This document shows positions 8,182-17,941 of a stretch of DNA of 64,000 nt, one piece after another; within the stretch, counting starts at the first letter, position 1; every line of letters begins with the position of its first letter. A program made the translations under genes and the position numbers. This stretch comes from Planctomicrobium piriforme (lineage in GTDB: Bacteria; Planctomycetota; Planctomycetia; Planctomycetales; Planctomycetaceae). The notes under the pieces are model-generated. The model was not told where the DNA came from. It was given only the letters and a program-made list of their open reading frames with translations, and ran no database searches. Location of the stretch: the NCBI RefSeq assembly GCF_900113665.1, contig NZ_FOQD01000005.1, forward strand, positions 271,277-335,276, read 5' to 3'.

Positions 8182-10347
8182 ATGGAAGACGTCATTCTGG
8201 TCAATGACCAATGGTATTTCTCGGCAACATCACCGAGGGCGGATGCCCGTACGCAGGTGCTCAAGCAGGGGGATACCTTCGCCGTTTTCGACCGGCGCGG
8301 CGAGATGGGCAAGAGCGGCCTCGGGGAACAGGGACTCTATCACCTGGGGATGCGGCATCTGGATCAATGGGAGATCCTGCTCAACGGTCGTCGACCGATG
8401 CTCCTGAATTCGACCATCAAGGAGGACAACAGCCTGCTGGTGGTCGAATGCACGACGCCGGATATCCACGACGGCAATGAAGTCACCCTTCCTAAAGGGA
8501 CGCTGCATGTCTTCCGCTCGATCACCGTGCAGGATTCGATCCTCTACGAACACCTGCGGCTCACGAACTATTCCCGCAATCCGCTTGAGCTGGTGATCGA
8601 GTACTCGTACGGGGCGGACTTCCACGACATGTTTGAAGTCCGCGGCGCTCATCGCGCACGTCGCGGAGAGGCGCTGCCCCCGGAAATCGAAGGCAAACGC
8701 GTCACGCTTGGCTACCGCGGCCTCGATGATGTCGTCCGTCGCACCATCATCGAGTTCGACGGCGAAGTTTTGCAACTGACCGACCGGATCGCGAAAGTCC
8801 GCGTCAGACTGAAGCCTGGTCAGGAACAGACGCTGCACGCCACCATCGGGTGTCTTAGCGGGAACGCCCAGTTCTGCGTCGTCAGTTATGCCGAAGCAGT
8901 CGAAGGGACTAAGACCCGACTGCGAAGACGGGAACAGCAACGCGCGAGAATCGTCACTTCGAACGAGCAGTTCAATCACTGGATCGATCGCTCGCTCGCC
9001 GACTTGCAGATGCTGACGACAGAGACCGTCTACGGCAGCTACCCCTACGCCGGCGTACCGTGGTTCTCAACTCCTTTCGGCCGCGACGGCATCATCACCG
9101 CGCTGCAGACGCTTTGGCTCGATCCCGAACTCTCCCGCGGCGCCCTCAGCTTCCTCGCCGCGACGCAAGCGACCGAGAAAGATCCTAAGTCCGACGCCGA
9201 ACCCGGCAAGATCCTGCACGAAATGCGCGAAGGGGAAATGTCGGCGCTGGGCGAAGTTCCATTCCGCAGGTATTACGGCACAGTCGACGCCACGCCGTTG
9301 TTTGTCGTGCTGGCCGGACGCTACTTCCGCCGCACTGACGACCTCGCGTTCATCCGCGACATCTGGCCGAACATCAAGCAAGCGGTTAACTGGATGAACA
9401 CCTACGGCGATGCCGACGGCGACGGCTTTGTCGAGTACCAGCGCTGCAACGACCGCGGTCTGGTGCAGCAAGGGTGGAAGGACTCGGACGATTCGATCTT
9501 CCACTCAGACGGCAGCCCCGCGGAAGGCCCGATCGCCCTGTGTGAAGTACAGGGATATGTCTATGAAGCCAAATTGCTCGCCGCTGAACTCGCGGAAGCT
9601 CTGGATGAACGGGACTGGGCAGCAGAATTACGACAACAGGCGGCCGTTCTGAAAGAGTACTTCAACGAAAAATTCTGGGTCCGGTCGATCAACACGTTCG
9701 CCATCGCTCTCGATGGCCGCAAACGCCCCTGCGCCGTACGGAGTTCGAACACCGGTCATCTGCTCTATAACGGCATCGTCGATGCCCAGCATGCAGGAGC
9801 CGTCGCCGAGACGCTGATGAGCGAGCAGTCCTTCAACGGGTGGGGCATCCGCACGATTGCGGAAGGGGAAGCTCGCTACAACCCGATGTCGTACCACAAC
9901 GGATCCGTCTGGCCGCATGATACGGGCATCGCCGCCGCAGGTCTCGCACGTTACGGCGATCAGTCACGAGCGCTGCAATTGGTATCCGGCCTGTTCGAGG
10001 CCTCGCAGTATCTCGACAACGCCCGATTGCCAGAACTGTTCTGTGGGTTCCCTCGTCTGGAAGGCCATAGCCCGACGCTCTATCCCGTCGCCTGTTCTCC
10101 GCAGGCCTGGGCGGCGGGCGCGGTCTTCATGCTGCTGCAGGCGTGTCTGGGAATGACCTTCTCACCGACGAAACCGCAAATCTGCTTCGATCACCCGCGA
10201 TTGCCGGAAACCCTGCAATGGGTCCGCATCTCAAATCTGCGGATGAAACAAGGCATGGTCAACATGACCCTCCGCCGCCACCCCCGCGACGTGGGACTGA
10301 ACATCGACGAGAAAGAAGGCGATATCGATATCGTCCTCATCGCCTGA
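8182..10347 (+). CDS. amylo-alpha-1,6-glucosidase family protein (glycogen debranching type)
   Basis: The start is the ATG at 8182, preceded by GGGAGG 5 nt away. The 721-residue protein has an N-terminal beta-sandwich domain of the GDE_N type (about 1-270) and a C-terminal (alpha/alpha)6-barrel debranching domain. Family landmarks are WFSTPFGRDGIITALQ near 290-305, WKDSDDSIFHSDGSPAEGP near 430, and NPMSYHNGSVWPHDT near 570-585. The family hydrolyses alpha-1,6 branches or related glucosides. Coupling to a GT4 gene suggests a two-gene unit for one glucan or glucoside. Confidence 0.88.
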   Translation: MEDVILVNDQWYFSATSPRADARTQVLKQGDTFAVFDRRGEMGKSGLGEQGLYHLGMRHLDQWEILLNGRRPMLLNSTIKEDNSLLVVECTTPDIHDGNEVTLPKGTLHVFRSITVQDSILYEHLRLTNYSRNPLELVIEYSYGADFHDMFEVRGAHRARRGEALPPEIEGKRVTLGYRGLDDVVRRTIIEFDGEVLQLTDRIAKVRVRLKPGQEQTLHATIGCLSGNAQFCVVSYAEAVEGTKTRLRRREQQRARIVTSNEQFNHWIDRSLADLQMLTTETVYGSYPYAGVPWFSTPFGRDGIITALQTLWLDPELSRGALSFLAATQATEKDPKSDAEPGKILHEMREGEMSALGEVPFRRYYGTVDATPLFVVLAGRYFRRTDDLAFIRDIWPNIKQAVNWMNTYGDADGDGFVEYQRCNDRGLVQQGWKDSDDSIFHSDGSPAEGPIALCEVQGYVYEAKLLAAELAEALDERDWAAELRQQAAVLKEYFNEKFWVRSINTFAIALDGRKRPCAVRSSNTGHLLYNGIVDAQHAGAVAETLMSEQSFNGWGIRTIAEGEARYNPMSYHNGSVWPHDTGIAAAGLARYGDQSRALQLVSGLFEASQYLDNARLPELFCGFPRLEGHSPTLYPVACSPQAWAAGAVFMLLQACLGMTFSPTKPQICFDHPRLPETLQWVRISNLRMKQGMVNMTLRRHPRDVGLNIDEKEGDIDIVLIA

Positions 10348-10349
10348 TG

Positions 10350-10583
10350 TCACTGGGGCAAGCGACAACAACGCGGGCTGCACGGCGGTGCATCGGACGG
10401 TGGGCAACTGCTTCCCATCACGGGCAGCGATCGTGTGCCGCCGGCGACATGTCCCGCTGGAGCGCTCATCAGCTTCTCAACACGCTTGCTCTGGCATTGC
10501 CCGCAAACAGGCGCTTGCCCCCCGCGGACGAAGATTTCAGACTCCGCGCCGCAGTCCTGACACTGGAAATCAAAAATCGGCAT
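10350..10583 (-). CDS. FmdB-family zinc ribbon protein
   Basis: The 77-residue protein starts MPIFDFQCQDCG, the typical FmdB opening, with zinc-binding cysteines in CQDC and CGQC (about 20 residues apart). Two ATG codons are adjacent (10586 and 10583), and GAGGTG lies just upstream. The C-terminal half is low-complexity and cysteine-containing (CCR, CSP). FmdB-type proteins are small putative regulators of uncertain role. The gene ends 3 nt from the debranching gene, facing it. Confidence 0.8.
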   Translation of the reverse strand: MPIFDFQCQDCGAESEIFVRGGQAPVCGQCQSKRVEKLMSAPAGHVAGGTRSLPVMGSSCPPSDAPPCSPRCCRLPQ

Positions 10584-10658
10584 CACTCACCTCGCTGCAG
10601 TGTCAGAATGTGAAACATCGTGAGCCACTGGCTCTGTCAGGGCTTACGTGTACTGCCA

Positions 10659-12350
10659 TTACTTCGACGCTTCCGCTTCATCTTTTTTCGCACCAATCGC
10701 GAACAGGGTCGACTTGTTAGCGATGTACAGAATGTTGTTAGCGACGACAGGCGTGCTGTAGACCGAGTTCGCACAGGAGACTTCGGCGACCTGCTCGCTC
10801 TTCGGAGAGAGTTTGAAGATCGCAATGTCTCCGTCTTCGTCACCAATATAAACCTTGCCGTCGGCGATCATCGGCGAGCCCCAGGCGGCCGCGAACATGT
10901 CGTAGTTCCACTTCGATTTGCCGGTCTTCGCGTCCAGGCAGTGGAAGATCCCTGAGAAGTCGGCAATGAACAGCAGGTCATCCTTGATAGCGACCGTGCC
11001 GCAGGTGCGGTGCATCTCTTCCTCGAAATCGACCTCACCGTTGCCGTTCGTATCGTCGCCGACATAGTGCCAGACAACGGCCGAATTCGGATTGGGAATC
11101 GCCTTTTCACCCACCGCCGGATTGATCGCCTGCAAGCGTCGGGTGCCGTCGTTCTTGTCGACGACCGGCTTGTTGTTCGCATCCACAGCGAGGGTGGGGC
11201 TCACGTCTCCGCGCTTCGTCGGATCGATGCACCACAGATGGCCGTTCCCTTCGCCGTGTTCCGGATCTTCCCCCACGCCGATGAACACCAGGCCGTCGTA
11301 AATCACCGGGGTGCCGATGAGATGGTTCCGTTCGCTCCGTCCGCTCACCGAGTACTTCGATTCCTTCGGGTTGCAGTCGAACTTCCACAGCAGCTTGCTC
11401 TGCCCGGCTCCGTCGCCTTGTGGATCAAAGCTGTACAGCCAGCCGTCACCGCCGCCGAACAGTACTTGCGGCTGTCCGCCGATTACGGCGTAGGCCGGCG
11501 ACGACCATTGACCATGCAGAATGTTCAATCCCGGCGACTTGTCGCTCCAGAGCACCTTGCCGGTGTCGCGGTTGATTGCAAAGAAGCTCGCCGCATTCGG
11601 CGCGGGAATGTTGGTGTGCGATTCGTCCACGCCATTGGAAGTATTCACAAACAGCACGTCGCCGACGCAGGTGAGCGAGCAGTTACACATGTTGTGCTGG
11701 GAAACGCCCAGCATCCCCATCATGTCATACTTCCAGAGGACATCCGCTTCGTCACGGTTTTCGTTGTCTTCCGCGCGAAACGGGCCGTCGTTCTCGCCGT
11801 CGTGAAAGCCTTCGGCATCGAGACAGACCACTTCGCCGCGGCTGCTCACATACCACACTCGTTCGCCGTCGATGAACACCGACGAGCAGATCCCCTGGTC
11901 GGGCCAGTCATGCACGCGGCCGGTCGGCAGCTTCTGGTTGGAATGCTGCCACAAAAACTTGCCGGTCTTCTCGTCGAAGCACAACAGCACGCCCATGTCG
12001 ACGGTCTTGGGAAACCGGCTCAGGTAGGCGTGGTGATTATTGCTGCCGACGTACACTTTGCCGTTGCCGATCACCGGATTACCGTAGCTCTGAGAGCCGA
12101 GCGCCGCCGACCACAGAATGTTTTCGCCGGAGCCGACGTCCCATTCCGTGGGCAGGTCTTTCGCCGACGGCGTGTTGTTCTTGTGGCTCCAGCCCGCCCA
12201 TTGCGGCCAGTCGAGTTTGCCGACCTGCATCTGGGCGATTTCTTCGAGCGCCATGGCAGTCGGATCTTCTGCCTGGGCGGCATTCGTCAGCAGCGCCGGG
12301 GCGAGCAGGGTCGACAGGCAAAGCGAGGCGGTGAAAAGTCGACGAATCAT
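10659..12350 (-). CDS. secreted PQQ-like beta-propeller protein
   Basis: This 563-residue protein starts at the ATG at 12350, with GAGG 6 nt upstream. A signal peptide covers about residues 1-27. The rest consists of repeated propeller blades with motifs such as CFDEKTGKFLWQ, CLDAKTGKSKWNY and VYIGDEDGDIAIF. The fold is that of PQQ-dependent dehydrogenases, but most planctomycete members are treated as PQQ-like repeat proteins without proven cofactor. It probably acts in the periplasm. A second, larger propeller gene lies directly upstream on the same strand (60-nt gap), likely one operon. Confidence 0.85.
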   Translation of the reverse strand: MIRRLFTASLCLSTLLAPALLTNAAQAEDPTAMALEEIAQMQVGKLDWPQWAGWSHKNNTPSAKDLPTEWDVGSGENILWSAALGSQSYGNPVIGNGKVYVGSNNHHAYLSRFPKTVDMGVLLCFDEKTGKFLWQHSNQKLPTGRVHDWPDQGICSSVFIDGERVWYVSSRGEVVCLDAEGFHDGENDGPFRAEDNENRDEADVLWKYDMMGMLGVSQHNMCNCSLTCVGDVLFVNTSNGVDESHTNIPAPNAASFFAINRDTGKVLWSDKSPGLNILHGQWSSPAYAVIGGQPQVLFGGGDGWLYSFDPQGDGAGQSKLLWKFDCNPKESKYSVSGRSERNHLIGTPVIYDGLVFIGVGEDPEHGEGNGHLWCIDPTKRGDVSPTLAVDANNKPVVDKNDGTRRLQAINPAVGEKAIPNPNSAVVWHYVGDDTNGNGEVDFEEEMHRTCGTVAIKDDLLFIADFSGIFHCLDAKTGKSKWNYDMFAAAWGSPMIADGKVYIGDEDGDIAIFKLSPKSEQVAEVSCANSVYSTPVVANNILYIANKSTLFAIGAKKDEAEASK

Positions 12351-12409
12351 CGGTTTCCTCAATACAAAAAGCGTAGGAAGTTCGAAGGAGTCTTAGTCTC
12401 CGTTCGATT

Positions 12410-14977
12410 TCACTCGCTGGCGTTACGCGTGACAGTCAGGTTGTCGTAAAAGAATTCGCCGTCCTTGGTGTTCCCGAACAGGCCGGGGCTGCCCTTGGAG
12501 TTCGGCTCGATGTCTTCGGCCAGCACCGTCCACTCTTCAGGCTCGGTTTCGGCTTTCGGCCAGATCTTGCCTCGAACGACGACTTTGTCCCCCTCGTTCG
12601 ACGTTTTGATTTTCATGGTGAACCAGGTTTCCGGCTTCCATTGGAATGGCACCGAGGACGAAAAACGATTCAATTGCGGTGTCCAGGTGCGGAGCTGCAC
12701 CTGCTGCGACGCTCCCATCAGGTCGAATGTGTACCGCTGGCCGATCAGCCCGGCATCCGGCAGTTTATTCTGACGAGAAAAGCTGAGCACGTCGGCCTGG
12801 ACCGTGTAGTCGTGCAGGTCCGTCGGCCCCATCCAGCCCTGGCTGCGGGTTCCCTTTGGGATGGTCGTGATCTTGCACATCACGCCGTTGCCATCGATCT
12901 TCCGCGGCCCTTTCTGGACGGACAATTTCGGCTCGGCAACCACTTCGTCGCCGTTGCCGGTCTTGCGGTCCCAGGTCGACCAGGTGAAGCTCCCCAGCAC
13001 CCCTTCATCGACGAGTTTCTGCAGTCCTTTGTCGAACTTGGCTTTGCAGTCATCAATGGTCTTGGGCTTGTCGGTGCCTTCGGCCAGATTGAGGAACGTC
13101 AGGAAGTTCTTCCACCGCTGCTGCGGCGTCGAATCGTCAAAGTCACGTTTGGGACCGAAGTTCGCGAACTCGGTCATCATGTAGATATACAGGTCGCCGG
13201 TCTGGGGATCTTCGGCTCGCAGTTTCGACAGCAGATCCCAGTCGAGCGGAACATGCCGGTAAGCACAGCCAACCCAGGTTTGGGGAATCTGGCCGTCGTT
13301 GAAATCGAACGACCAGTTCAGATCGGGGATGACGCGGAGGCGAGCTTGCCCTTCCACGTCTTTGAACTTTGCGGAGACCAGCACCCCTTCGTGCTTCGTC
13401 TGGCTGGCTGGAATCGTATACCGTCCGTCCGTTCCGACCGTGCCCGGCCCTTCGACCTCGAACTTGAGTTCGTCCGCATGGGCATTCCGCAGGTACTGCC
13501 CTTTGGCGTTGTACAGCCGGGCATGAAACGCCTGCCGCGTCCCAGGCTTGAGCAGCGATTCCACTGGCACCAGTTCCAATTGCGCTGGTTTCTCATCGAG
13601 TGCGATATGCGCCTCCTGCGGCAGCGGCGGCAATGTGGCGGCCTCCCCCGGATGATCCGGCAGGCCAATGCAGTACATGTGGCCGGTCGTCGGGATATAG
13701 ATCTTGCCGTTTGCGGCAATCGGCGAACCGTAGCATTCTTCGCCGCGCGGGAACCGGTACTTCGTGATGATCTCCGCCCCGTTCTCGGTCGGTTTCATCA
13801 CATAACCGCGGCCGTTGACTTCGTTGACGTACATCTTGCCGTCGGCGTAAAGAATGTTCGCCCGCTGCATCGTTCCCAGAGGAATGGAATCGCCGATCGC
13901 TTCGCCTGTTTCAGCGTTCAGGCAGTACATCTTGGAACGGTCGTCCACGAAATAGATGCGGCCTTCGATCATGATGGGCGACGAGCGACCGACGGCGTAT
14001 TCCGGCTTCTTCCAGATTGCGCCGGTCTTGGAAATGTCTCCTCGCAGAGTCGCGTCCAGACAGACAATCGACCCCATTGTGGTCGAGTCGAGATTCTCTT
14101 CAGAGTGCCCGCAGTACACCCGATTGCCGTAGATCAGCGGCGTGGTGTTGATGCCGTGAGCCGACATGTAGTAGCTCCACAGCTTCTTGCCGGTTCGCGG
14201 CTGAAAACTGTGAATCGCGCCGTCACCGCCGCCGCACACCATCTGCAGTTCACCGTCGATAACGCCAATGACAGGGGCACTATAGGTCGTGTCTTCCGGC
14301 AGCGGACGAGTCCCCTCATACCACACCGGCTGGCCGTTCGACTTGTCCATCGCCAGGAAGCGGTGGTTCGGGCGGGCTTGATCTCCCCAACCCGTCGCAA
14401 CCGCGCTGATGATCACGTTCCCTTCGTGAACGACGGGATAGTTGGTCCGTCCCCCGTACGTCGTCAGGAACCCGAACTCTTCGCTCAGCGAATGGTCCCA
14501 GACGAGCTTCCCGGTCTTGCCATTGAGACAGCAGAAATACCCGCAGACCCCCTGTGCATAGACGTTGCCCGATTCCGGATCGGCCACCACGCTCGACCAC
14601 CCCACTCGTTCGATGGGGACATCGCTCAAATACACGTTGAAGTCGTATTCCCACACCGCGTCGCCGGTGTTGGCGTCGAGACAGACGACTTTCTCGCCCG
14701 TTTTCGCGATCTCTTCCGGAAAGCTGTTGGTGATCAGATACAGCCGGCCGTCGAGTAGAACCGGAGTGGAACGGCTGCTGATCGCAGTTTTCCAGAGCAG
14801 GTTGCTCCCCTCGCCCCCTTTGGCGTCCCACTTCTCTGGCAATCCAGTTTCTGGTGAGACGCCGGTGAACCGAGGACCGACCCAATACGGCCAGTCGGCG
14901 GCGACCGCAGTCGAGGGAGTGCCGGTCAAGCAGGACACCGTGGCGGAAAAGCAAACGGCCAACAGCAAACGCTTCAT
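12410..14977 (-). CDS. large secreted PQQ-like beta-propeller protein with C-terminal sandwich domain
   Basis: The protein has 855 residues from the ATG at 14977; the frame is open 41 codons further, but residues MKRLLLAVCFSATVSCLTG form a signal peptide with a possible lipobox-like cysteine. Blades of a PQQ-like propeller fill about 30-430 (CLDANTGDAVWEYDF, CCLNGKTGKLVWDH, MYCLNAETGEAIG). The C-terminal part (about 480-855) looks like an Ig-like segment followed by a beta-sandwich ending DGEFFYDNLTVTRN, similar to carbohydrate-binding or 3-keto-disaccharide hydrolase-like folds. It may bind or process extracellular polymers, but that is inference from architecture. Confidence 0.82.
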   Translation of the reverse strand: MKRLLLAVCFSATVSCLTGTPSTAVAADWPYWVGPRFTGVSPETGLPEKWDAKGGEGSNLLWKTAISSRSTPVLLDGRLYLITNSFPEEIAKTGEKVVCLDANTGDAVWEYDFNVYLSDVPIERVGWSSVVADPESGNVYAQGVCGYFCCLNGKTGKLVWDHSLSEEFGFLTTYGGRTNYPVVHEGNVIISAVATGWGDQARPNHRFLAMDKSNGQPVWYEGTRPLPEDTTYSAPVIGVIDGELQMVCGGGDGAIHSFQPRTGKKLWSYYMSAHGINTTPLIYGNRVYCGHSEENLDSTTMGSIVCLDATLRGDISKTGAIWKKPEYAVGRSSPIMIEGRIYFVDDRSKMYCLNAETGEAIGDSIPLGTMQRANILYADGKMYVNEVNGRGYVMKPTENGAEIITKYRFPRGEECYGSPIAANGKIYIPTTGHMYCIGLPDHPGEAATLPPLPQEAHIALDEKPAQLELVPVESLLKPGTRQAFHARLYNAKGQYLRNAHADELKFEVEGPGTVGTDGRYTIPASQTKHEGVLVSAKFKDVEGQARLRVIPDLNWSFDFNDGQIPQTWVGCAYRHVPLDWDLLSKLRAEDPQTGDLYIYMMTEFANFGPKRDFDDSTPQQRWKNFLTFLNLAEGTDKPKTIDDCKAKFDKGLQKLVDEGVLGSFTWSTWDRKTGNGDEVVAEPKLSVQKGPRKIDGNGVMCKITTIPKGTRSQGWMGPTDLHDYTVQADVLSFSRQNKLPDAGLIGQRYTFDLMGASQQVQLRTWTPQLNRFSSSVPFQWKPETWFTMKIKTSNEGDKVVVRGKIWPKAETEPEEWTVLAEDIEPNSKGSPGLFGNTKDGEFFYDNLTVTRNASE

Positions 14978-15321
14978 GAGCAAGCTCGTCTGTGCTAGTG
15001 CCTGGCGTCGCAGGTTTCGGGCGAAATCGCCAGCTTGCTGGAGCTTCGCGGAAACGTGCCGGGCCGGGTAACTGAGGATCAAATCGAAGGCGGCAACCAT
15101 GCCTGTTCAGGCGGGATCAGTCTGTGACAGTCGCATCCATGTTGATTTTTACGATAGTCGACACCACGCTCAGCGGCAAGTTGCCGATTGCAGGCGACAT
15201 TGAAACTGCCAGCGGTATTCCAAATGGCATACCGCTCAATTCACCACGATTTCCCGTGACTTCCGCGTTCCGATGACGGTTTCGTCATTTGGCTTCATCG
15301 ACTTTTTCAACAGGACAGCGC

Positions 15322-16086
15322 ATGTCCGGTTCCAGCTCCATTCTCGACATTCCCTTTTCCCGCCGGCTGGCAATGCGGGAGCGCCCGGCAGACGAGCCTG
15401 TCATGCGGCAGTCCTGGCGGAACCTGTTATTCCTCCACTGGCGTATTGAACCCGCGGTGATTCAGCGTCTGCTTCCGGCCGGGCTGACTGTCGACGTCTT
15501 CGACGGGTCAGCCTGGATCGGCATCGTCCCTTTTCAGATGAGGAAGATCCGGCCCGTCTGGTCGCCGTCGGTTCCCTGGATCTCGAACTTTCTGGAACTC
15601 AACGTCCGGACCTACGCCGTGGATCGCAATGGAACGCCGGGCGTCTGGTTCTTCTCGCTGGACGCCAACCGCTGGCTGGCCGTGCAAGTCGCCCGAAGCT
15701 GGTTTCATCTCCCCTACCACTGGGCCAGCATGCAGTGCGAGGAAGCGGAAGGAGGGTTCAAGTATGCGAGCCGTCGAAAGAATGACTCGCAACAGGCAAG
15801 CCGCTTTCAGTGGTCGCCACAGGGAATCCCCGGCCCGGCTCAGTTGGAAACACTGGACTTCTTCCTGATCGAGCGTTACGTCCTCTTCGCCGAACTGGCG
15901 AAAGGCGCCCTGTCGACTGGTCAGGTCTGGCATGCCCCGTATCAGGTTCAGCCTGCTCGACTCGATGCCTGGAGCGACGAATTGCTCGCCGCCAATGGCC
16001 TGCCGGCAGTTTCTCGGCCGCCAGATCACGTTGCCGCTTCTCCAGGCGTTGATGTGGACGTTTTCGGCCTGAAGCCTGTGGCTTAA
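15322..16086 (+). CDS. DUF2071 (YqjF-type) family protein
   Basis: The 254-residue protein is taken from the ATG at 15322, which has AGGAC 8 nt upstream. The conserved DUF2071 pattern is visible: SWRNLLFLHWRIEPAVIQRLLPAGL, WIGIVPFQM, then NVRTYAV and GVWFFSLDAN, with a C-terminal HAPY segment near a DVFGLKPV end. The biochemical function of the family is not established. It sits upstream of the amt promoter and is not obviously linked to nitrogen metabolism. Confidence 0.85.
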   Translation: MSGSSSILDIPFSRRLAMRERPADEPVMRQSWRNLLFLHWRIEPAVIQRLLPAGLTVDVFDGSAWIGIVPFQMRKIRPVWSPSVPWISNFLELNVRTYAVDRNGTPGVWFFSLDANRWLAVQVARSWFHLPYHWASMQCEEAEGGFKYASRRKNDSQQASRFQWSPQGIPGPAQLETLDFFLIERYVLFAELAKGALSTGQVWHAPYQVQPARLDAWSDELLAANGLPAVSRPPDHVAASPGVDVDVFGLKPVA

Positions 16087-16137
16087 TGCGAAGCTGCGCG
16101 GGCCGATGGATACCAACTGTCCAGGTGCCGGGGAAAG

Positions 16138-16153
16138 TGGCACAACCATTGCA
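16138..16153 (+). promoter_or_regulatory. sigma-54 (-24/-12) promoter of amt
   Basis: TGGCACAACCATTGCA matches the sigma-54 consensus TGGCAC-N5-TTGCA at every defined position, with GG and GC separated by 10 nt. It ends 126 nt before the amt start and predicts transcription from about 16164. An ammonium transporter with PII genes behind it is a classic NtrC/RpoN target, which supports function. Confidence 0.85.
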
Positions 16154-16279
16154 AGTTCTACAAACGGATTCAGCCATGTGGGGTCACGGACGATTGTGAA
16201 GACCGCGCGACAACGGAGTTGCGGCTGCGGATTGTCCATATGGCGAAGCGCTTACCACCCCTTAATTTGAAGAAGGTCC

Positions 16280-17710
16280 ATGAAACACTGTTTGCTTGTG
16301 GGAGCCCTTTTTGCGGCTCTGGTCGCCTGTTTTTCGTCACCCGTTCAACTTTATGCCCAGGAGGAAAAACCAGCTGAACCGCAAACTCAGATGCAGGCTC
16401 CGGAAGAGCCTGCTCCCGCCGCCGAAGCCCCTGCCGAGGTTCCCCCTCTCGATGCAGGCAAGGTGGCCTGGATGCTGACTTCTTCAGCACTCGTGCTGTT
16501 TATGACAGCACCGGGACTCGCCCTGTTCTACGGCGGACTCGTCCGCAAGAAAAATATTTTGGGCGTAATGATGCAGTGTTTCTTCCTGATGGGCCTGATG
16601 ACGGTTCTTTGGGCAGTCGTCGGTTACAGTTGGGCATTCGGCGGCACAAACCCGTACATCGGGAACTTCGACTTCGTGCTCCTGAAGGGCGTGATTGCCG
16701 GCCCGGACCGGTTGCTCGAAGCCGCCGGCAACGACATGCTGTTCTGCGTTTTCCAGGGGATGTTCTTCATCATCACCCCGGCCCTGATCTGCGGTGCTTT
16801 TGCTGAACGCATGAAGTTCAGCACAATGGCCGTGTTCTCGGTCCTCTGGGCACTGCTCGTGTACTGTCCGATCGCCCACTGGGTCTGGTCGACGCCAGGC
16901 TGGTTGAACGTCTTTAATCCCGATGCCAAGTTCCCGGGTCTCGATTTCGCCGGCGGAACCGTCGTGCATATCAGCTCAGGCGTTTCGGCCTTGATCTGTG
17001 CACTCCTGATCGGCAAACGCGTTGGCTTCGGCAAAGAGCCAATGCCCCCGCACAACCTCACCTACACCTGCATCGGCGCCGCCATGCTGTGGGTGGGCTG
17101 GTTCGGCTTCAACGGGGGAAGTGCCCTCGCTGCTGACAAGTGGGCCGTCAACGCATTTCTGGCCACACACTTTGCCGCTGCTGCCGGCGTGCTGGGCTGG
17201 GTCTTCGCGGAATGGATTGGCCACGGCAAACCGACCACTCTCGGCGCCTGCTCAGGTGCTGTCGCTGGTCTCGTCTGCATTACGCCCGCTGCCGGAGCAG
17301 TTGATCCGATCCAGGGCCTCATTCTGGGCCTGGCTGCCGGGGTCGTTTGTTACCTCGCCTGTACGAAGCTGAAGAATGCCCTCGGTTACGACGATTCGCT
17401 GGACGCCTTCGGCGTGCACGGTGTCGGCGGAACGCTGGGCGCCATCCTGACCGGCGTGTTCGCCAACAAGGCGATTACCGCCGGCATTGGTCCCTTCAAG
17501 GACGGCCTGGGCGGCGTGCTGGAAGGCAATCCTCAGCAGCTCGTCAATCAGCTCGTCGGCATCGGCTGCTCCATGGGGCTGGCCATCGTCGGCACGTTCA
17601 TCCTGCTCAAGCTGCTCGATGCGACCATGGGTCTCCGCGTCAGCCAGGACGACGAAATCCAGGGCCTGGACCTGAGCCAGCATGGTGAAGAAGGCTACAT
17701 CTTCCTCTAG
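16280..17710 (+). CDS. amt: ammonium transporter
   Basis: This 476-residue Amt/MEP/Rh-family channel moves ammonium across the cytoplasmic membrane. An N-terminal signal peptide (1-27) and a Pro/Ala/Glu linker precede about eleven transmembrane helices, as in Amt proteins with cleaved signals. Pore landmarks include FAGGTVVHISSGVSALI (central His near 230) and DAFGVHGVGGTLGAI (second pore His near 379). AAGAAGG precedes the start. The gene is driven by a sigma-54 promoter at 16138, and two PII genes follow, the usual partners that plug Amt when nitrogen is plentiful. Confidence 0.95.
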   Translation: MKHCLLVGALFAALVACFSSPVQLYAQEEKPAEPQTQMQAPEEPAPAAEAPAEVPPLDAGKVAWMLTSSALVLFMTAPGLALFYGGLVRKKNILGVMMQCFFLMGLMTVLWAVVGYSWAFGGTNPYIGNFDFVLLKGVIAGPDRLLEAAGNDMLFCVFQGMFFIITPALICGAFAERMKFSTMAVFSVLWALLVYCPIAHWVWSTPGWLNVFNPDAKFPGLDFAGGTVVHISSGVSALICALLIGKRVGFGKEPMPPHNLTYTCIGAAMLWVGWFGFNGGSALAADKWAVNAFLATHFAAAAGVLGWVFAEWIGHGKPTTLGACSGAVAGLVCITPAAGAVDPIQGLILGLAAGVVCYLACTKLKNALGYDDSLDAFGVHGVGGTLGAILTGVFANKAITAGIGPFKDGLGGVLEGNPQQLVNQLVGIGCSMGLAIVGTFILLKLLDATMGLRVSQDDEIQGLDLSQHGEEGYIFL

Positions 17711-17722
17711 GCGATTAGGTCG

Positions 17723-17748
17723 GACGGGAGGCCTTTGGGCCTCCCGTC
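17723..17748 (+). terminator. hairpin terminator after amt
   Basis: GACGGGAGGCC and GGCCTCCCGTC form a perfect 11-bp stem with a TTTG loop, 12 nt after the amt stop. No T-tract follows, so it may end transcription weakly or protect the amt mRNA. Confidence 0.6.
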
Positions 17749-17941
17749 GCAATCTGTCAGATGGTCTCAAACCACTTCGCCGCGGGTGGCCTGCACGCGG
17801 CGAAGTCTGGCCACCGCTCTGTATTTATTCGCGGAAACTTTTTTAGATCATTGCAGCTCTGGGCAAAGCAGCACACTTGACTCACTCCTGGCTCTGAGCC
17901 ACAGTGGAAAGGTGCGCTCATTATCGCAAAAGGACAGATTC

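Noticed and set aside
11010..12449. Plus-strand open frame opposite the 563-residue propeller protein
   Set aside because: Same reason: composition-driven shadow without any recognised motif.
12641..14758. Plus-strand open frame of about 700 codons opposite the large propeller gene
   Set aside because: Antisense shadow of a gene with signal peptide and propeller repeats; no recognisable domain or ribosome-binding site.
17749..17941. A second sigma-54 promoter before the first PII gene
   Set aside because: Several GG and GC pairs were checked but none has the 10-nt spacing with TGGCAC/TTGCA context.
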